From the NCBI GenBank assembly GCA_963714205.1, contig CAVQNQ010000002.1, positions 1,736,001-1,800,000 on the forward strand: a DNA stretch of 64,000 nt. The letters are read 5' to 3'. This stretch comes from CAVQNQ01 sp963714205 (lineage in GTDB: Bacteria > Acidobacteriota > Terriglobia > Bryobacterales > Bryobacteraceae). This document shows, piece by piece, positions 54,785 to 62,780 of this stretch. Positions within the stretch are counted from its first letter, which is position 1. Every line of letters begins with the position of its first letter. The notes beneath the pieces are model-generated. The model worked only from the letters and a program-made list of their open reading frames with translations, was not told the origin of the DNA and made no database searches. The position numbers were made by a program, and so were the translations under genes.

Positions 54785-57700
54785 TTATTTCAGTGCGACC
54801 GTTACGATGTTGCTCGGCACGCCATCGATCACGGCTCGCAGCGGCACCGCATTTCCAGCGCTCACCGTCATCGGGATCTGCACCGAAATCTGCCAGATTC
54901 CGATGAGCCCCGGAGCAAGACCAGAGAACTGGATCGCTCCGAAGCTGTCGCTCACGGCAACGCAAACCGAGGGCTGGTTATTGAGGCAGGTGGCTCCATC
55001 CGAGGTGGGCACGGCGATGGTGCTCACGTTGGACGGCGCGGGTACGCCGTCCGCGATCGATGGACTTACCGGGCCCTGCCCCGTTCCGAAAATCTTAATC
55101 GTGCTGCCCCTCAGGGCCGGGTTCGTGGCGCTGTTGATGGTGCCGTCAAAGTTCTGAATCGCGTACGGCGCACTGGTCCCGGAGAACAGGCTGGGAGATA
55201 CGCTCTCCACAACCACACTCGAACCCGCGATCAATTCGCCTGTATCCGACGTGCGCACGGTGATGTCCTGAGTACCCAATGCCGCCTCATAGGGCACCTG
55301 AATATCGATCTCCGAGTTGCTGACGGATGAGAGCGGAGCTTGCAGGATGTCGTTCAATACCACTTCGCGCCCCGCCAGCGCCTGGGGCCACGGTGTAGCA
55401 GTGGCGGCTGCACTCGTAGTCGTGGCAGTAAGGCCGTTCCCGAACATGGATACAAGCCCTCCGGAGCTCAGCGCGCTGCCCGTCCCGAGACCACCCTTGG
55501 GCACGACAGTCAACGGCTTCAAATACTGAACCACGCGGTTGTTGCCGGAATCGGCTGCATACAATGTATCCTGCCGGTCGATGAAGATCCCAGCCGGCCC
55601 ATAGAGGCCCTGCGCCGTTGTCAGTCCGTTGAGGCTGTTCCAATTGGCGGCGGTCCCGTTCACGCTCGACTGGCCAACCGCTGCCGTTGCGGGAGCTCCT
55701 GTCAAGGCTACGAATAGCATCGAGGGAAACACCAGCACGCGATTGTTGCCGGAATCCGAAACCAGGATGTCTTCCTGGCTGTCTGCGGCGACATCGAACG
55801 GCAGACGAAGCCCGCTGCTCCCGCCGCCGGCGCCCACCGAACTGAAATCATTCTGGCCCAGTACCATTACGGCAGCGGCCCCGGCAGCCGGATCGTTCTC
55901 AGTGTCCGGGAAAACCAGAACGCGGTTGTTGCCGGTGTCAGCCACATACATTGTGCCGCTGGGATCGACGTAAACCCCTTGCGGCGAATTGAACGTCTGA
56001 GCCGATGCCGGGCTCACCGCCCCTAGGGTCGTGAAATTCGGCTGTCCATAAACCCGAGTCGCCAAGGCGTTCGTTCCCGAGCCAGCCGCGAACTCCAACA
56101 CGCGATTGTTGCCGGCGTCTGCTACGAATAGGTCTCCATCCTGGCCGATTGCCACCGCCGCCGGCGCCCGTAATGAGTAAGCGCTGATCTCAGCCGAAGT
56201 CGCGCTCGTGAAATCCGCCTGACCTATGACGATATCCGGAGTGATACGCCCCGTCTGGTCTACCGGCCGTGGATAGCGCAAGACTCGATTGTTGCCGGAA
56301 TCGGCCACATACAGATTTCCTACCGCATCCACAGCAATTCCCCTAGGAGCTACTAAAGAGGTACTCGACGGCGTCGACGATCCGCGGGTATCCACGTTCG
56401 GAACGGCAGTCGTCAGATCCGGCTGCCCGATCACCAGATCGGCCGGGTCTCCGGTGTGAAACGCTATCGAATTCCGCCAGACCAGCACGCGATTGTTGTT
56501 GGTATCCGAAACATAGATCGGAAACGGAGCTTGCGAGTAGTCGATGGCGATTTTGAAGGGTGTGTTGAGGCCCGTCGCCTTTACCTCGTTCGCGCCATTG
56601 GCCGTGAAGTTGATCTGTCCCCACACCTCCGTTGCCGTGGTCGAATTCGGTGGGAATGAGAGCACGCGGTTGTTGCCGCTATCGGCAACGTACACATTGC
56701 CGCTGGGATCCAGCTTTACATCGCTCGCCCCGGAAAAGGACTGGGGCGAAGCCAGGGGTGAGCTCGACGGGTTCGCGTGGTTGGAGTTGAAATCCAATTG
56801 TCCCAGAACACTCTGGGCCTCCGCCCCGGAGGCCGCCGCGGGGGCGAACACCAGGATCCTATTGTCGCTCGGAATCGCTACATACAAGTTTCCGGATCCA
56901 TCTACCGCGAGTCCCGCAGGGCCGTCCAGTGTCGTATTGGTCGGCTCGGAGGAGACCGTGTTAGTCGTGAAATTCGGCTGCCCGAGAACCACGGCCGCTT
57001 TGGCGCTGGATATCACCGGCGCCGCAAACTTCAGCACACGCGCATTGGCGAAATCGGATATGTACACATTGCCCCGGGAGTCGAATGCCAGCCCCGAAGG
57101 CGTGTTGAATCCGGATGCGGAAACAGCGCTGGCGCCACTATTGGCGGCGCCGCCGAGGAAGCCCGTTTGGCCTAACACGACGTCGGCCTGCGGAGTCGAA
57201 CTCTCCAGCACGGCGCCGTTAAACCGGAGGACGCGGTGATTTCCAGTATCCGCCACCCAGAGGTTCCCCGCCGGATCGAATGCGACGGACCGGGGCGCCG
57301 ACATCGAGCTCGGGCCGATTCCACCGGTATTGCTTCCCAGGCTGGTGAAATCGGGCTGCCCATAAACCGCATCCGGCTCGACCCGCTGCGGGTTGGCAAA
57401 AGGATCGGGAAAACGCAGTACCCTGTTATTGCCGTAATCCGCGACGTATAGATTGCCGGTAATCGGATCTGCAACCAGCCCCAAGGGCGCATTGAAACCC
57501 TCGGCGCCGATCCCCATGGGCATCGAATACCGCGGGCCAGGCTGCCCCAGCACGATATCCGGCGCATTGCCGATCTGATAAGACTGGACGTCTCCCCATG
57601 CCAGGACCCGGTTGTTGTGCGTATCCGACACGTAGAGGTGCACCGCACCGCCGCGCGCATCCAATGCCACGGCCGTGGGGCCGTACATCTCGACACCTTG

Positions 57701-57826
57701 CACGCGATTGACTCCATTCTGATTCAAGTCGGGCTGACCCAACGCCCGGTACGCGGTTGTAGACAACTGCGCGTGCGCCATACCACTTGCCAGCAGCGCG
57801 ATGCATATTGACTGCGAGATCCTCAA
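54785..57826 (-). CDS. Secreted NHL-repeat protein with Solibacter C-terminal domain
   Basis: 1,013 residues. Signal peptide RISQSICIALLASGMAHAQ. About a dozen NHL repeats follow, each about 55-65 residues long with the core LYVADSGNNRVLxF, forming two beta-propellers (roughly residues 25-770). The last 240 residues are a full TIGR03437-type domain: GLGTGSALSSGGLVSMFGNG, LQAPLSSVSNSEIDIQVPYE, IKIFGTGQGPVSP, GLAPGLIGIWQISVQIPMTV. It is encoded inside the EPS export operon between the Wza-like protein and the TPR lipoprotein, so a polysaccharide-binding or surface-display role is plausible. No catalytic motif seen. Confidence 0.88.
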   Translation of the reverse strand: MRISQSICIALLASGMAHAQLSTTAYRALGQPDLNQNGVNRVQGVEMYGPTAVALDARGGAVHLYVSDTHNNRVLAWGDVQSYQIGNAPDIVLGQPGPRYSMPMGIGAEGFNAPLGLVADPITGNLYVADYGNNRVLRFPDPFANPQRVEPDAVYGQPDFTSLGSNTGGIGPSSMSAPRSVAFDPAGNLWVADTGNHRVLRFNGAVLESSTPQADVVLGQTGFLGGAANSGASAVSASGFNTPSGLAFDSRGNVYISDFANARVLKFAAPVISSAKAAVVLGQPNFTTNTVSSEPTNTTLDGPAGLAVDGSGNLYVAIPSDNRILVFAPAAASGAEAQSVLGQLDFNSNHANPSSSPLASPQSFSGASDVKLDPSGNVYVADSGNNRVLSFPPNSTTATEVWGQINFTANGANEVKATGLNTPFKIAIDYSQAPFPIYVSDTNNNRVLVWRNSIAFHTGDPADLVIGQPDLTTAVPNVDTRGSSTPSSTSLVAPRGIAVDAVGNLYVADSGNNRVLRYPRPVDQTGRITPDIVIGQADFTSATSAEISAYSLRAPAAVAIGQDGDLFVADAGNNRVLEFAAGSGTNALATRVYGQPNFTTLGAVSPASAQTFNSPQGVYVDPSGTMYVADTGNNRVLVFPDTENDPAAGAAAVMVLGQNDFSSVGAGGGSSGLRLPFDVAADSQEDILVSDSGNNRVLVFPSMLFVALTGAPATAAVGQSSVNGTAANWNSLNGLTTAQGLYGPAGIFIDRQDTLYAADSGNNRVVQYLKPLTVVPKGGLGTGSALSSGGLVSMFGNGLTATTTSAAATATPWPQALAGREVVLNDILQAPLSSVSNSEIDIQVPYEAALGTQDITVRTSDTGELIAGSSVVVESVSPSLFSGTSAPYAIQNFDGTINSATNPALRGSTIKIFGTGQGPVSPSIADGVPAPSNVSTIAVPTSDGATCLNNQPSVCVAVSDSFGAIQFSGLAPGLIGIWQISVQIPMTVSAGNAVPLRAVIDGVPSNIVTVALK
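55540..57640 (-). repeat. Tandem coding repeats (NHL units)
   Basis: A degenerate unit of about 180-200 bases recurs; each carries a version of GATTGTTGCCGGAATCGGC (plus-strand reading) that encodes the DSGNNRV core. Well-spaced copies start near 55550, 55745, 55925, 56105, 56288, 56490 and 56672. These are protein-level repeats, not a CRISPR array. Confidence 0.7.
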
Positions 57827-57896
57827 GGCTAATCCTCCCGTCGAATACTCAAAAGTTGGAACCCGAGTGGCAACACTTTAGGAAGTCCTATGCCTA

Positions 57897-58662
57897 CTAC
57901 TGCGGCACAACAATCGTGTCGTCAGGCAGGAGCTCGATATTCTGCTCCAGATGCTCGCCCTTAAGCACTGTCTGGTAATCAAATGGCAGCTTCACTTGCT
58001 TGCCATTCTCGTTTCTCAGGACGTAGATCTTCCGTTTTCTGGCGAAATCGACCAGTCCGCCCGCTTCGTTCAGGGCCTGTAATATGGTCATGGGTCGTAT
58101 CAGGGGAATTGGCCCTTCTTTTTTGACCCCGCCGACTACATAGACTCTTTTGCTGTTGATTGTGGCGGCGATTACCGTAACGACGGGGTTTTTGATGTAC
58201 TTGGAGAATCTCTCGCCCAACAACTTCTCCAATTCTACGGGCGTATATCCGGCCGCATCCACTTCATCGATCAACGGGACTGAAATCTTGCCGTCCACAC
58301 GGACCACCGCGGCCGGCACGGACGCTTCCGGCTCTCTCCAGACCGCGATCTGCAATACATCGCCGGCGCCAATCCGGTAGGCCTCAGGCAATACCGTGGG
58401 AGACTTAAGCCCTGCGCCAGGAGGCAATTTCTCGTTATTCAAAAGCCGTACGATCGAATATGTCTGTTCGATCGTCGTTTGGTCCCAACCAGCGTTAAGG
58501 GCATTCTGCCTGATCTGCTCGTCGTGGAGCCCTAGTTTTCTCGCTTCCTGAATATACTCAAACAGGTCCTTCGAGCCTCTTCTGAGGCGCAGCCGGGAGA
58601 CAAAAGCAGCAAGCCACGTATCCCACTAAAAAGACATAGTTTTTGAATCCGCATCCAGCCAT
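57897..58662 (-). CDS. Polysaccharide export protein (Wza-like), one frame break near the signal peptide
   Basis: Outer-membrane/periplasmic export protein. The long open frame starts at 58442 (TTG) and lacks a signal, but the upstream sequence shows the true start at ATG 58662: AGCGFKNYVFLVGYVACCF, then CLPAAPQKRLEG. A one-base shift near 58565 gives KDLFEYIQEARKLGLHDEQI and WDQTTIEQTYSIVRLLNNEK, a small helical module. The PES domain reads AYRIGAGDVLQIAVWREPEA, then ISVPLIDEVDAAGYTPVELE. A SLBB-like domain follows (RVYVVGGVKKEGPIPLIRPM), ending DDTIVVPQ. First gene of the operon that continues with the NHL protein. Confidence 0.83.
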
Positions 58663-58748
58663 GACCTTATTGGAATCCGCATTTTGGGGGCCATTAACCT
58701 GAATTGCAGGCCCGCTTTCGGAAGCCAAACTGCTACTAGAGCACTGCA

Positions 58749-59354
58749 ATGAAGAGGCCCGGAATCGCATATCTGCTCGCGTTATTGCTGGCCCTGCCGC
58801 CTTTGGGGGGGCAATCGCCGGGATCCCCGCCGGCTACTGAGAAGCTGAAGGTCTTGGTGCTGAACGGGGAGGGCGCCATGAACAACATCCGGCAACGCGC
58901 CGCGCGGGATCTCGAAGTACAGGTAAACGATGAAAAGGACACGCCTGTCGCGAATGCATCGGTTTCAATGGTGGTCCCCTCACAAGGCGCGACCGGAACA
59001 TTCGCCAATGGTTCTTTCATCGTCACGGGCACCACCGATGCTCGCGGCCAGGCTGTCATCAAGGGGTTCCGCCCTAATGAAATCCCGGGCAAAATGGAGA
59101 TCGCCGTAACCGTATCGTACCGGGGCCAAACCGGACACGCCGTCATCACGCAATTCAACATGGCCGTCGAGAAGGCTTCCCGGAAGTCAGGGCACGGCAA
59201 GCTGGTCATCATCCTCGCGGTCGTCGGGGTCGCGGCCGCCGCGGGTGCCTATGCCGCTTTGGGCAGAAGCAGTTCTCCGCCTCCGGCTCCTGCGCCCGTT
59301 CCCGCGATCGTTATCAATCCCGGCACCGGCACAGTGGGGGCTCCCGGCAACTGA
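58749..59354 (+). CDS. Secreted or membrane-anchored protein with Ig-like domain
   Basis: 201 residues from ATG 58749, divergent from the Wza-like gene. Signal peptide IAYLLALLLALPPLGGQ. A carboxypeptidase-regulatory-like beta-sandwich follows (LEVQVNDEKDTPVANASVSM; TTDARGQAVIKGFRPNEIPG; VTVSYRGQTGHAVITQFNMA). A helix (LVIILAVVGVAAAAGAYAAL) precedes a Pro-rich tail. This layout, Ig-like domain then a single helix, recurs in Acidobacteriota envelope proteins. Function unknown; first gene of a three-gene plus-strand set. Confidence 0.65.
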   Translation: MKRPGIAYLLALLLALPPLGGQSPGSPPATEKLKVLVLNGEGAMNNIRQRAARDLEVQVNDEKDTPVANASVSMVVPSQGATGTFANGSFIVTGTTDARGQAVIKGFRPNEIPGKMEIAVTVSYRGQTGHAVITQFNMAVEKASRKSGHGKLVIILAVVGVAAAAGAYAALGRSSSPPPAPAPVPAIVINPGTGTVGAPGN

Positions 59355-59359
59355 GCACT

Positions 59360-60292
59360 ATGAGACACGTCATTCCGATTGGCATTTTGTGGCTAGCTTT
59401 CTCGGTACACACACGCGCCGCTGATATCAGGGCGCCACGGCTGGGATATATCTGGGATTCGGCGGCGCAGTCCGTGAGGCCGGTCGAGGGCATTCCGGGA
59501 GCCGCACTTCTCGGTCAGGCGCTGGACCTGGGAGGCCAATTCACCCGCGCGATCATCTGCGAAAATCTGAGTTACATCCTGGCAATTTCGTCCCGGGAAC
59601 GCACTCCGTTTGTTCTGCAAATCGGAACCGACGGTGTTACGTCCCACGCTATCGAAGGAGCCGTGCCGGTCGATCGCATGGTCCTGAGCCCCTCGGGAAC
59701 GTCGGCCTTATTGTACGACGCGAGAGGCCAGATCTTGCAGATCGTCACCGGATTACCTGGAACTCCCGCGGTAACGCGGGAGATCAGAGGACCCGTGGTC
59801 GAGGCGATGTCGGTTAGCGATGATGGTCTTCTGGTACTTCTTGCGGTCGGAGACGCGCTCGAGCCGGCGTTCCTCTCAGGGAATTCCGAAGTGCCGTCTT
59901 CCATCCCTGTCTCTGGTCCGGTGTCCGCCATGGCTCTCAGGCCGCACTCGCACGATGCCTTGCTCGCTACGGCAGGCCGCATCACATGGGTGCCCTCTCT
60001 GGACACCGATCCCAGTTACGAAGCTGTCGACGAAGATCCCAGTGCTCCACTGGCGCTTTCGTTTTCGCATCACGGCTCCCGTTTCTTTGCGGCCTATACG
60101 GATGGCAGGATCCGTGCCCGATCTCTTGTGTCGGGCGACTCGTCTGTCACAACCTGTCCTTGTGTGCCTGACCGATTGCAGCCGTTGCGCGGCGATTCCG
60201 TTTTCGCGCTGAACCAGGCCGGGCAGGGGCCTTTGTTTATCTATGACAGCACGAATAACAGGGTTGTTTTCGTAGGCAGAGGCGACCAGTGA
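59360..60292 (+). CDS. Secreted beta-propeller-like protein
   Basis: 310 residues, signal peptide IPIGILWLAFSVHTRAA. Repeating blades such as YIWDSAAQSVRPVEGIPGAA, VDRMVLSPSGTSALLYDARG, VEAMSVSDDGLLVLLAVGDA and LALSFSHHGSRFFAAYTDGR suggest a WD40/YVTN-like propeller. The end FIYDSTNNRVVFVGR resembles the NHL core. Starts five bases after the previous gene and overlaps the next start, so it is co-transcribed. Binding partner unknown. Confidence 0.65.
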   Translation: MRHVIPIGILWLAFSVHTRAADIRAPRLGYIWDSAAQSVRPVEGIPGAALLGQALDLGGQFTRAIICENLSYILAISSRERTPFVLQIGTDGVTSHAIEGAVPVDRMVLSPSGTSALLYDARGQILQIVTGLPGTPAVTREIRGPVVEAMSVSDDGLLVLLAVGDALEPAFLSGNSEVPSSIPVSGPVSAMALRPHSHDALLATAGRITWVPSLDTDPSYEAVDEDPSAPLALSFSHHGSRFFAAYTDGRIRARSLVSGDSSVTTCPCVPDRLQPLRGDSVFALNQAGQGPLFIYDSTNNRVVFVGRGDQ

Positions 60293-62094
60293 GCATACAT
60301 CTGAAAATAGGGGCTTGGGGAATCTTCGCGCTGATGGCCGGCAGGTGCGCTCTTGCGCAGTCCCAGCCGGTAGCGATCACCACGGCGGGCTTGCCCGCCG
60401 CCACTGTGGGCGTTCCCTACACTTTCACATTCAGCGCCTCTGGAGGCAGCATCCCCTACCAATGGTCAGTTGCAGGAGCTTTACCTGGACTTTTAACATT
60501 GAATGCCGCAACCGGCGTACTCAGCGGCACAGCGCAGACGAATGGTACCTTTACTTTCACCATCCAGGTAGCCGATAGCACTGGTACAACCGCGAGCAGC
60601 ATCTTTTCTTTGACGATCAACCCAGCTCCGCTCACGATTACTACCCAAAGTCCATTATTCAGCGCCACCACCGGGCAGTTCTATTCGCAGGTTTTCTTAG
60701 CGTCCGGCGGCGTGCCTCCTTACAAGTGGGCCATCAGCCAGGGCCAGGTGCCGGACGGATTGAGTTTCGACACAAACGCAGGCGCACTGACTGGCACGCC
60801 ATCCACCGCTGGCAATTATAGCCTTACCGTCCAGGTCACTGACAGCGCGGCAATCACGGTTTCCAAATCCTTTCAGCTGACGATCGGCCAGCCCAGGTTG
60901 ACGATCACCGCGGCAGTGCTGCCGAACGGTGTCGCTGGTACGAGCTATTCGCAAAAGCTTTCCGCCACAGGCGGCACGCCGCCCTACACGTGGTCGTTAG
61001 TCGGATCCCCTGCGGGCCTCCAACTCGATGCCTCGACCGGCACACTGTCGGGAATTCCCCCGGCTCCAGGGACGTTCACGTTCACGGTTCAGGTTAAAGA
61101 CAGCGCAGGGGCCACCGCAACTAAGTCCATCACTTTGACAGTCAGCCCTTCGCAATTGCTCATTACTACCAGTACCAATCTGCCTGACGGCACAATCGGG
61201 GTTTCGTATTCGGTCAAAATGGCCGCGCAAGGTGGGACACCTCCATTCACCTGGTCGGCGAATGGCCTACCAAATGGTCTTAGCCTCGATCCTTCGACCG
61301 GCGCCATCAGCGGCGCACCCCTCGTCGGTGGGCCAGTCACCTTTACGATACAGGTTACCGACAGCGCCCATGCGACCGCCCTCGCTCTCTTTCACCTGAA
61401 TGTGGGGATGCCACCCGCTCCCAATATCCTAATCGGCGGTCTGCCGGATACGGCAAGCCCTGCCGGCCAGCCCGCGCTGAGCTTGAGTATAGCTTCTCCC
61501 TACCCGGTCCCAATCTCCGGTCAGTTATCACTTACCTTCACGCCTGACGTCGGTGCAGGCGACTCGACCATTCAATTTCTTACAGGCGGCAGAACTGCGG
61601 ATTTCAGTATTCCAGCCGGCAATACAGACGCCGTGTTCACAGTGCCTAGTATGGCTATACAGACCGGTACCGTGGCGGGCACGATCACTATATCGGTCAG
61701 CGTTTCAGCCGGCGGCGTAGATATCACGCCCAATCCTCAACCTACTTGCACGACCCACATCGCCATGAGCGCCCCCACGATTACCGCTGCCAGTCTTATA
61801 TCTGCGCCCGGCGGTTTCGAAGTCCTGGTTACCGGGTTTTCGACGACGCTCGAAGTAAGTCAGGCCGTATTTCACTTCCAAGCATCAGGTGGGAGCGCCT
61901 TGCAGAACGCCGATGTGACCGTCGCCGTTGAGGCCGCATTCGCCGCCTGGTACCAGGACACGGCATCGATCCGCTACGGCAGCCAGTTTACGTTTACCCA
62001 ACCGTTTACAGTTCAGGGTGACGCCAGTGCCGTGACCCTGAATTCGGTGACGCTGGCCAATCAACTCGGAAGTACCACAGCACCAGCAAATTAG
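60289..62094 (+). CDS. Secreted multi-Ig (He_PIG-type) repeat protein
   Basis: 601 residues from GTG 60289, overlapping the previous stop. Signal peptide WGIFALMAGRCALAQ. Four tandem putative-Ig domains of about 90 residues follow, each with the pattern LPAATVGVPYTFTFSASGGS, P(Y/F)xWS, GLxLxxxTGxLSGxP and FTFTIQVxDSxG. A distinct C-terminal region of about 210 residues with beta-sandwich character follows (LSLTFTPDVGAGDSTIQFLT; YGSQFTFTQPFTVQGDASAV). These are typical surface adhesion or matrix proteins of Acidobacteriota. It stops one base before the convergent PilZ gene. Confidence 0.78.
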   Translation: MSIHLKIGAWGIFALMAGRCALAQSQPVAITTAGLPAATVGVPYTFTFSASGGSIPYQWSVAGALPGLLTLNAATGVLSGTAQTNGTFTFTIQVADSTGTTASSIFSLTINPAPLTITTQSPLFSATTGQFYSQVFLASGGVPPYKWAISQGQVPDGLSFDTNAGALTGTPSTAGNYSLTVQVTDSAAITVSKSFQLTIGQPRLTITAAVLPNGVAGTSYSQKLSATGGTPPYTWSLVGSPAGLQLDASTGTLSGIPPAPGTFTFTVQVKDSAGATATKSITLTVSPSQLLITTSTNLPDGTIGVSYSVKMAAQGGTPPFTWSANGLPNGLSLDPSTGAISGAPLVGGPVTFTIQVTDSAHATALALFHLNVGMPPAPNILIGGLPDTASPAGQPALSLSIASPYPVPISGQLSLTFTPDVGAGDSTIQFLTGGRTADFSIPAGNTDAVFTVPSMAIQTGTVAGTITISVSVSAGGVDITPNPQPTCTTHIAMSAPTITAASLISAPGGFEVLVTGFSTTLEVSQAVFHFQASGGSALQNADVTVAVEAAFAAWYQDTASIRYGSQFTFTQPFTVQGDASAVTLNSVTLANQLGSTTAPAN

Positions 62095-62484
62095 CTATCG
62101 CGCGCCGTGCACAATTGAATATTCCTCGATGCGGCAGGCGACCCCGAATTCGGTCTCGCTCTCGGTCTGTTCCACCCGCACCACCATGGCGCGGCAGCGC
62201 AAATACGCCGTATCAGTCGAGTCGCGCGTACTGTGCGTAGGCACAACGATATCGCACTCGATCCGCTCCCCGGGCGTAAGGGGATTGCGAAGCAGACAAT
62301 AAAACCCGTCCCTGCTGATATCCCGGGTCGTAGTGCTGATCGGGCATTTGAAGCCGTTAACTGCCACGTGAACGGTCCAGTTTAACGCTGCTCGGGGGAT
62401 TCTCCGGCGTTCCATTCCAGGAACCCTGATCTGCTCGCATCGACTTGCGCCCGATGTCTTCGCGACCTGGCCAAGAAAAGGCAT
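62095..62484 (-). CDS. PilZ-domain protein (c-di-GMP receptor)
   Basis: 129 residues. ERRRIPRA carries the RxxxR part and ISTTTRDISRDGFYCLL the DxSxxG part of the PilZ c-di-GMP-binding site; GERIECDIVVP and LRCRAMVVRVEQ complete the barrel. A single-domain PilZ protein next to an EPS locus may link cyclic-di-GMP to matrix production. Start taken at ATG 62484; an internal ATG at MERRRIPRA (residue 24) is possible. Confidence 0.82.
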   Translation of the reverse strand: MPFLGQVAKTSGASRCEQIRVPGMERRRIPRAALNWTVHVAVNGFKCPISTTTRDISRDGFYCLLRNPLTPGERIECDIVVPTHSTRDSTDTAYLRCRAMVVRVEQTESETEFGVACRIEEYSIVHGAR

Positions 62485-62634
62485 TGTCAGTCACGATATG
62501 TGCACTTTCTCTGCCAGATGAAGACGGGCTTTGGACTTCCAGTCCGGGCCGTCGGAAAACCCCTAAACCTGTAAGTCCCTAAAGCCGGGGAATACCCTAG
62601 TGTTTTCGCATACCGAGGAGTACTAGAATGTACC

Positions 62635-62662
62635 TTGACACGATTTAGATCTGGTTTTAAAT
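62635..62662 (+). promoter_or_regulatory. Putative sigma-70-type promoter of the histidine kinase
   Basis: TTGACA at 62635-62640 and TTAAAT at 62657-62662 with a 16-base spacer in an AT-rich stretch, about 120 bases before the kinase start. Based on sequence match only. Confidence 0.4.
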
Positions 62663-62780
62663 AGTTTAGGATATTACGGTAAATATGTATTCTTGTGGGC
62701 CCCTAACCTTTGGGATCTCATAACTGGGATCTGCGAGCAAGTAACCCGGGATTTTGTGTGCGAGACGAGGAACATTTAGC

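Noticed and set aside
54026..55330. Plus-strand frame of about 434 codons opposite the TPR and NHL genes
   Set aside because: It spans the antisense of two genes and their junction and shows no domain; treated as a shadow.
55540..57640. Regularly spaced similar sequences that could suggest a CRISPR array
   Set aside because: Spacing is about 180-200 bases, units are degenerate and in frame, and they encode the NHL repeat core; no cas genes are present.
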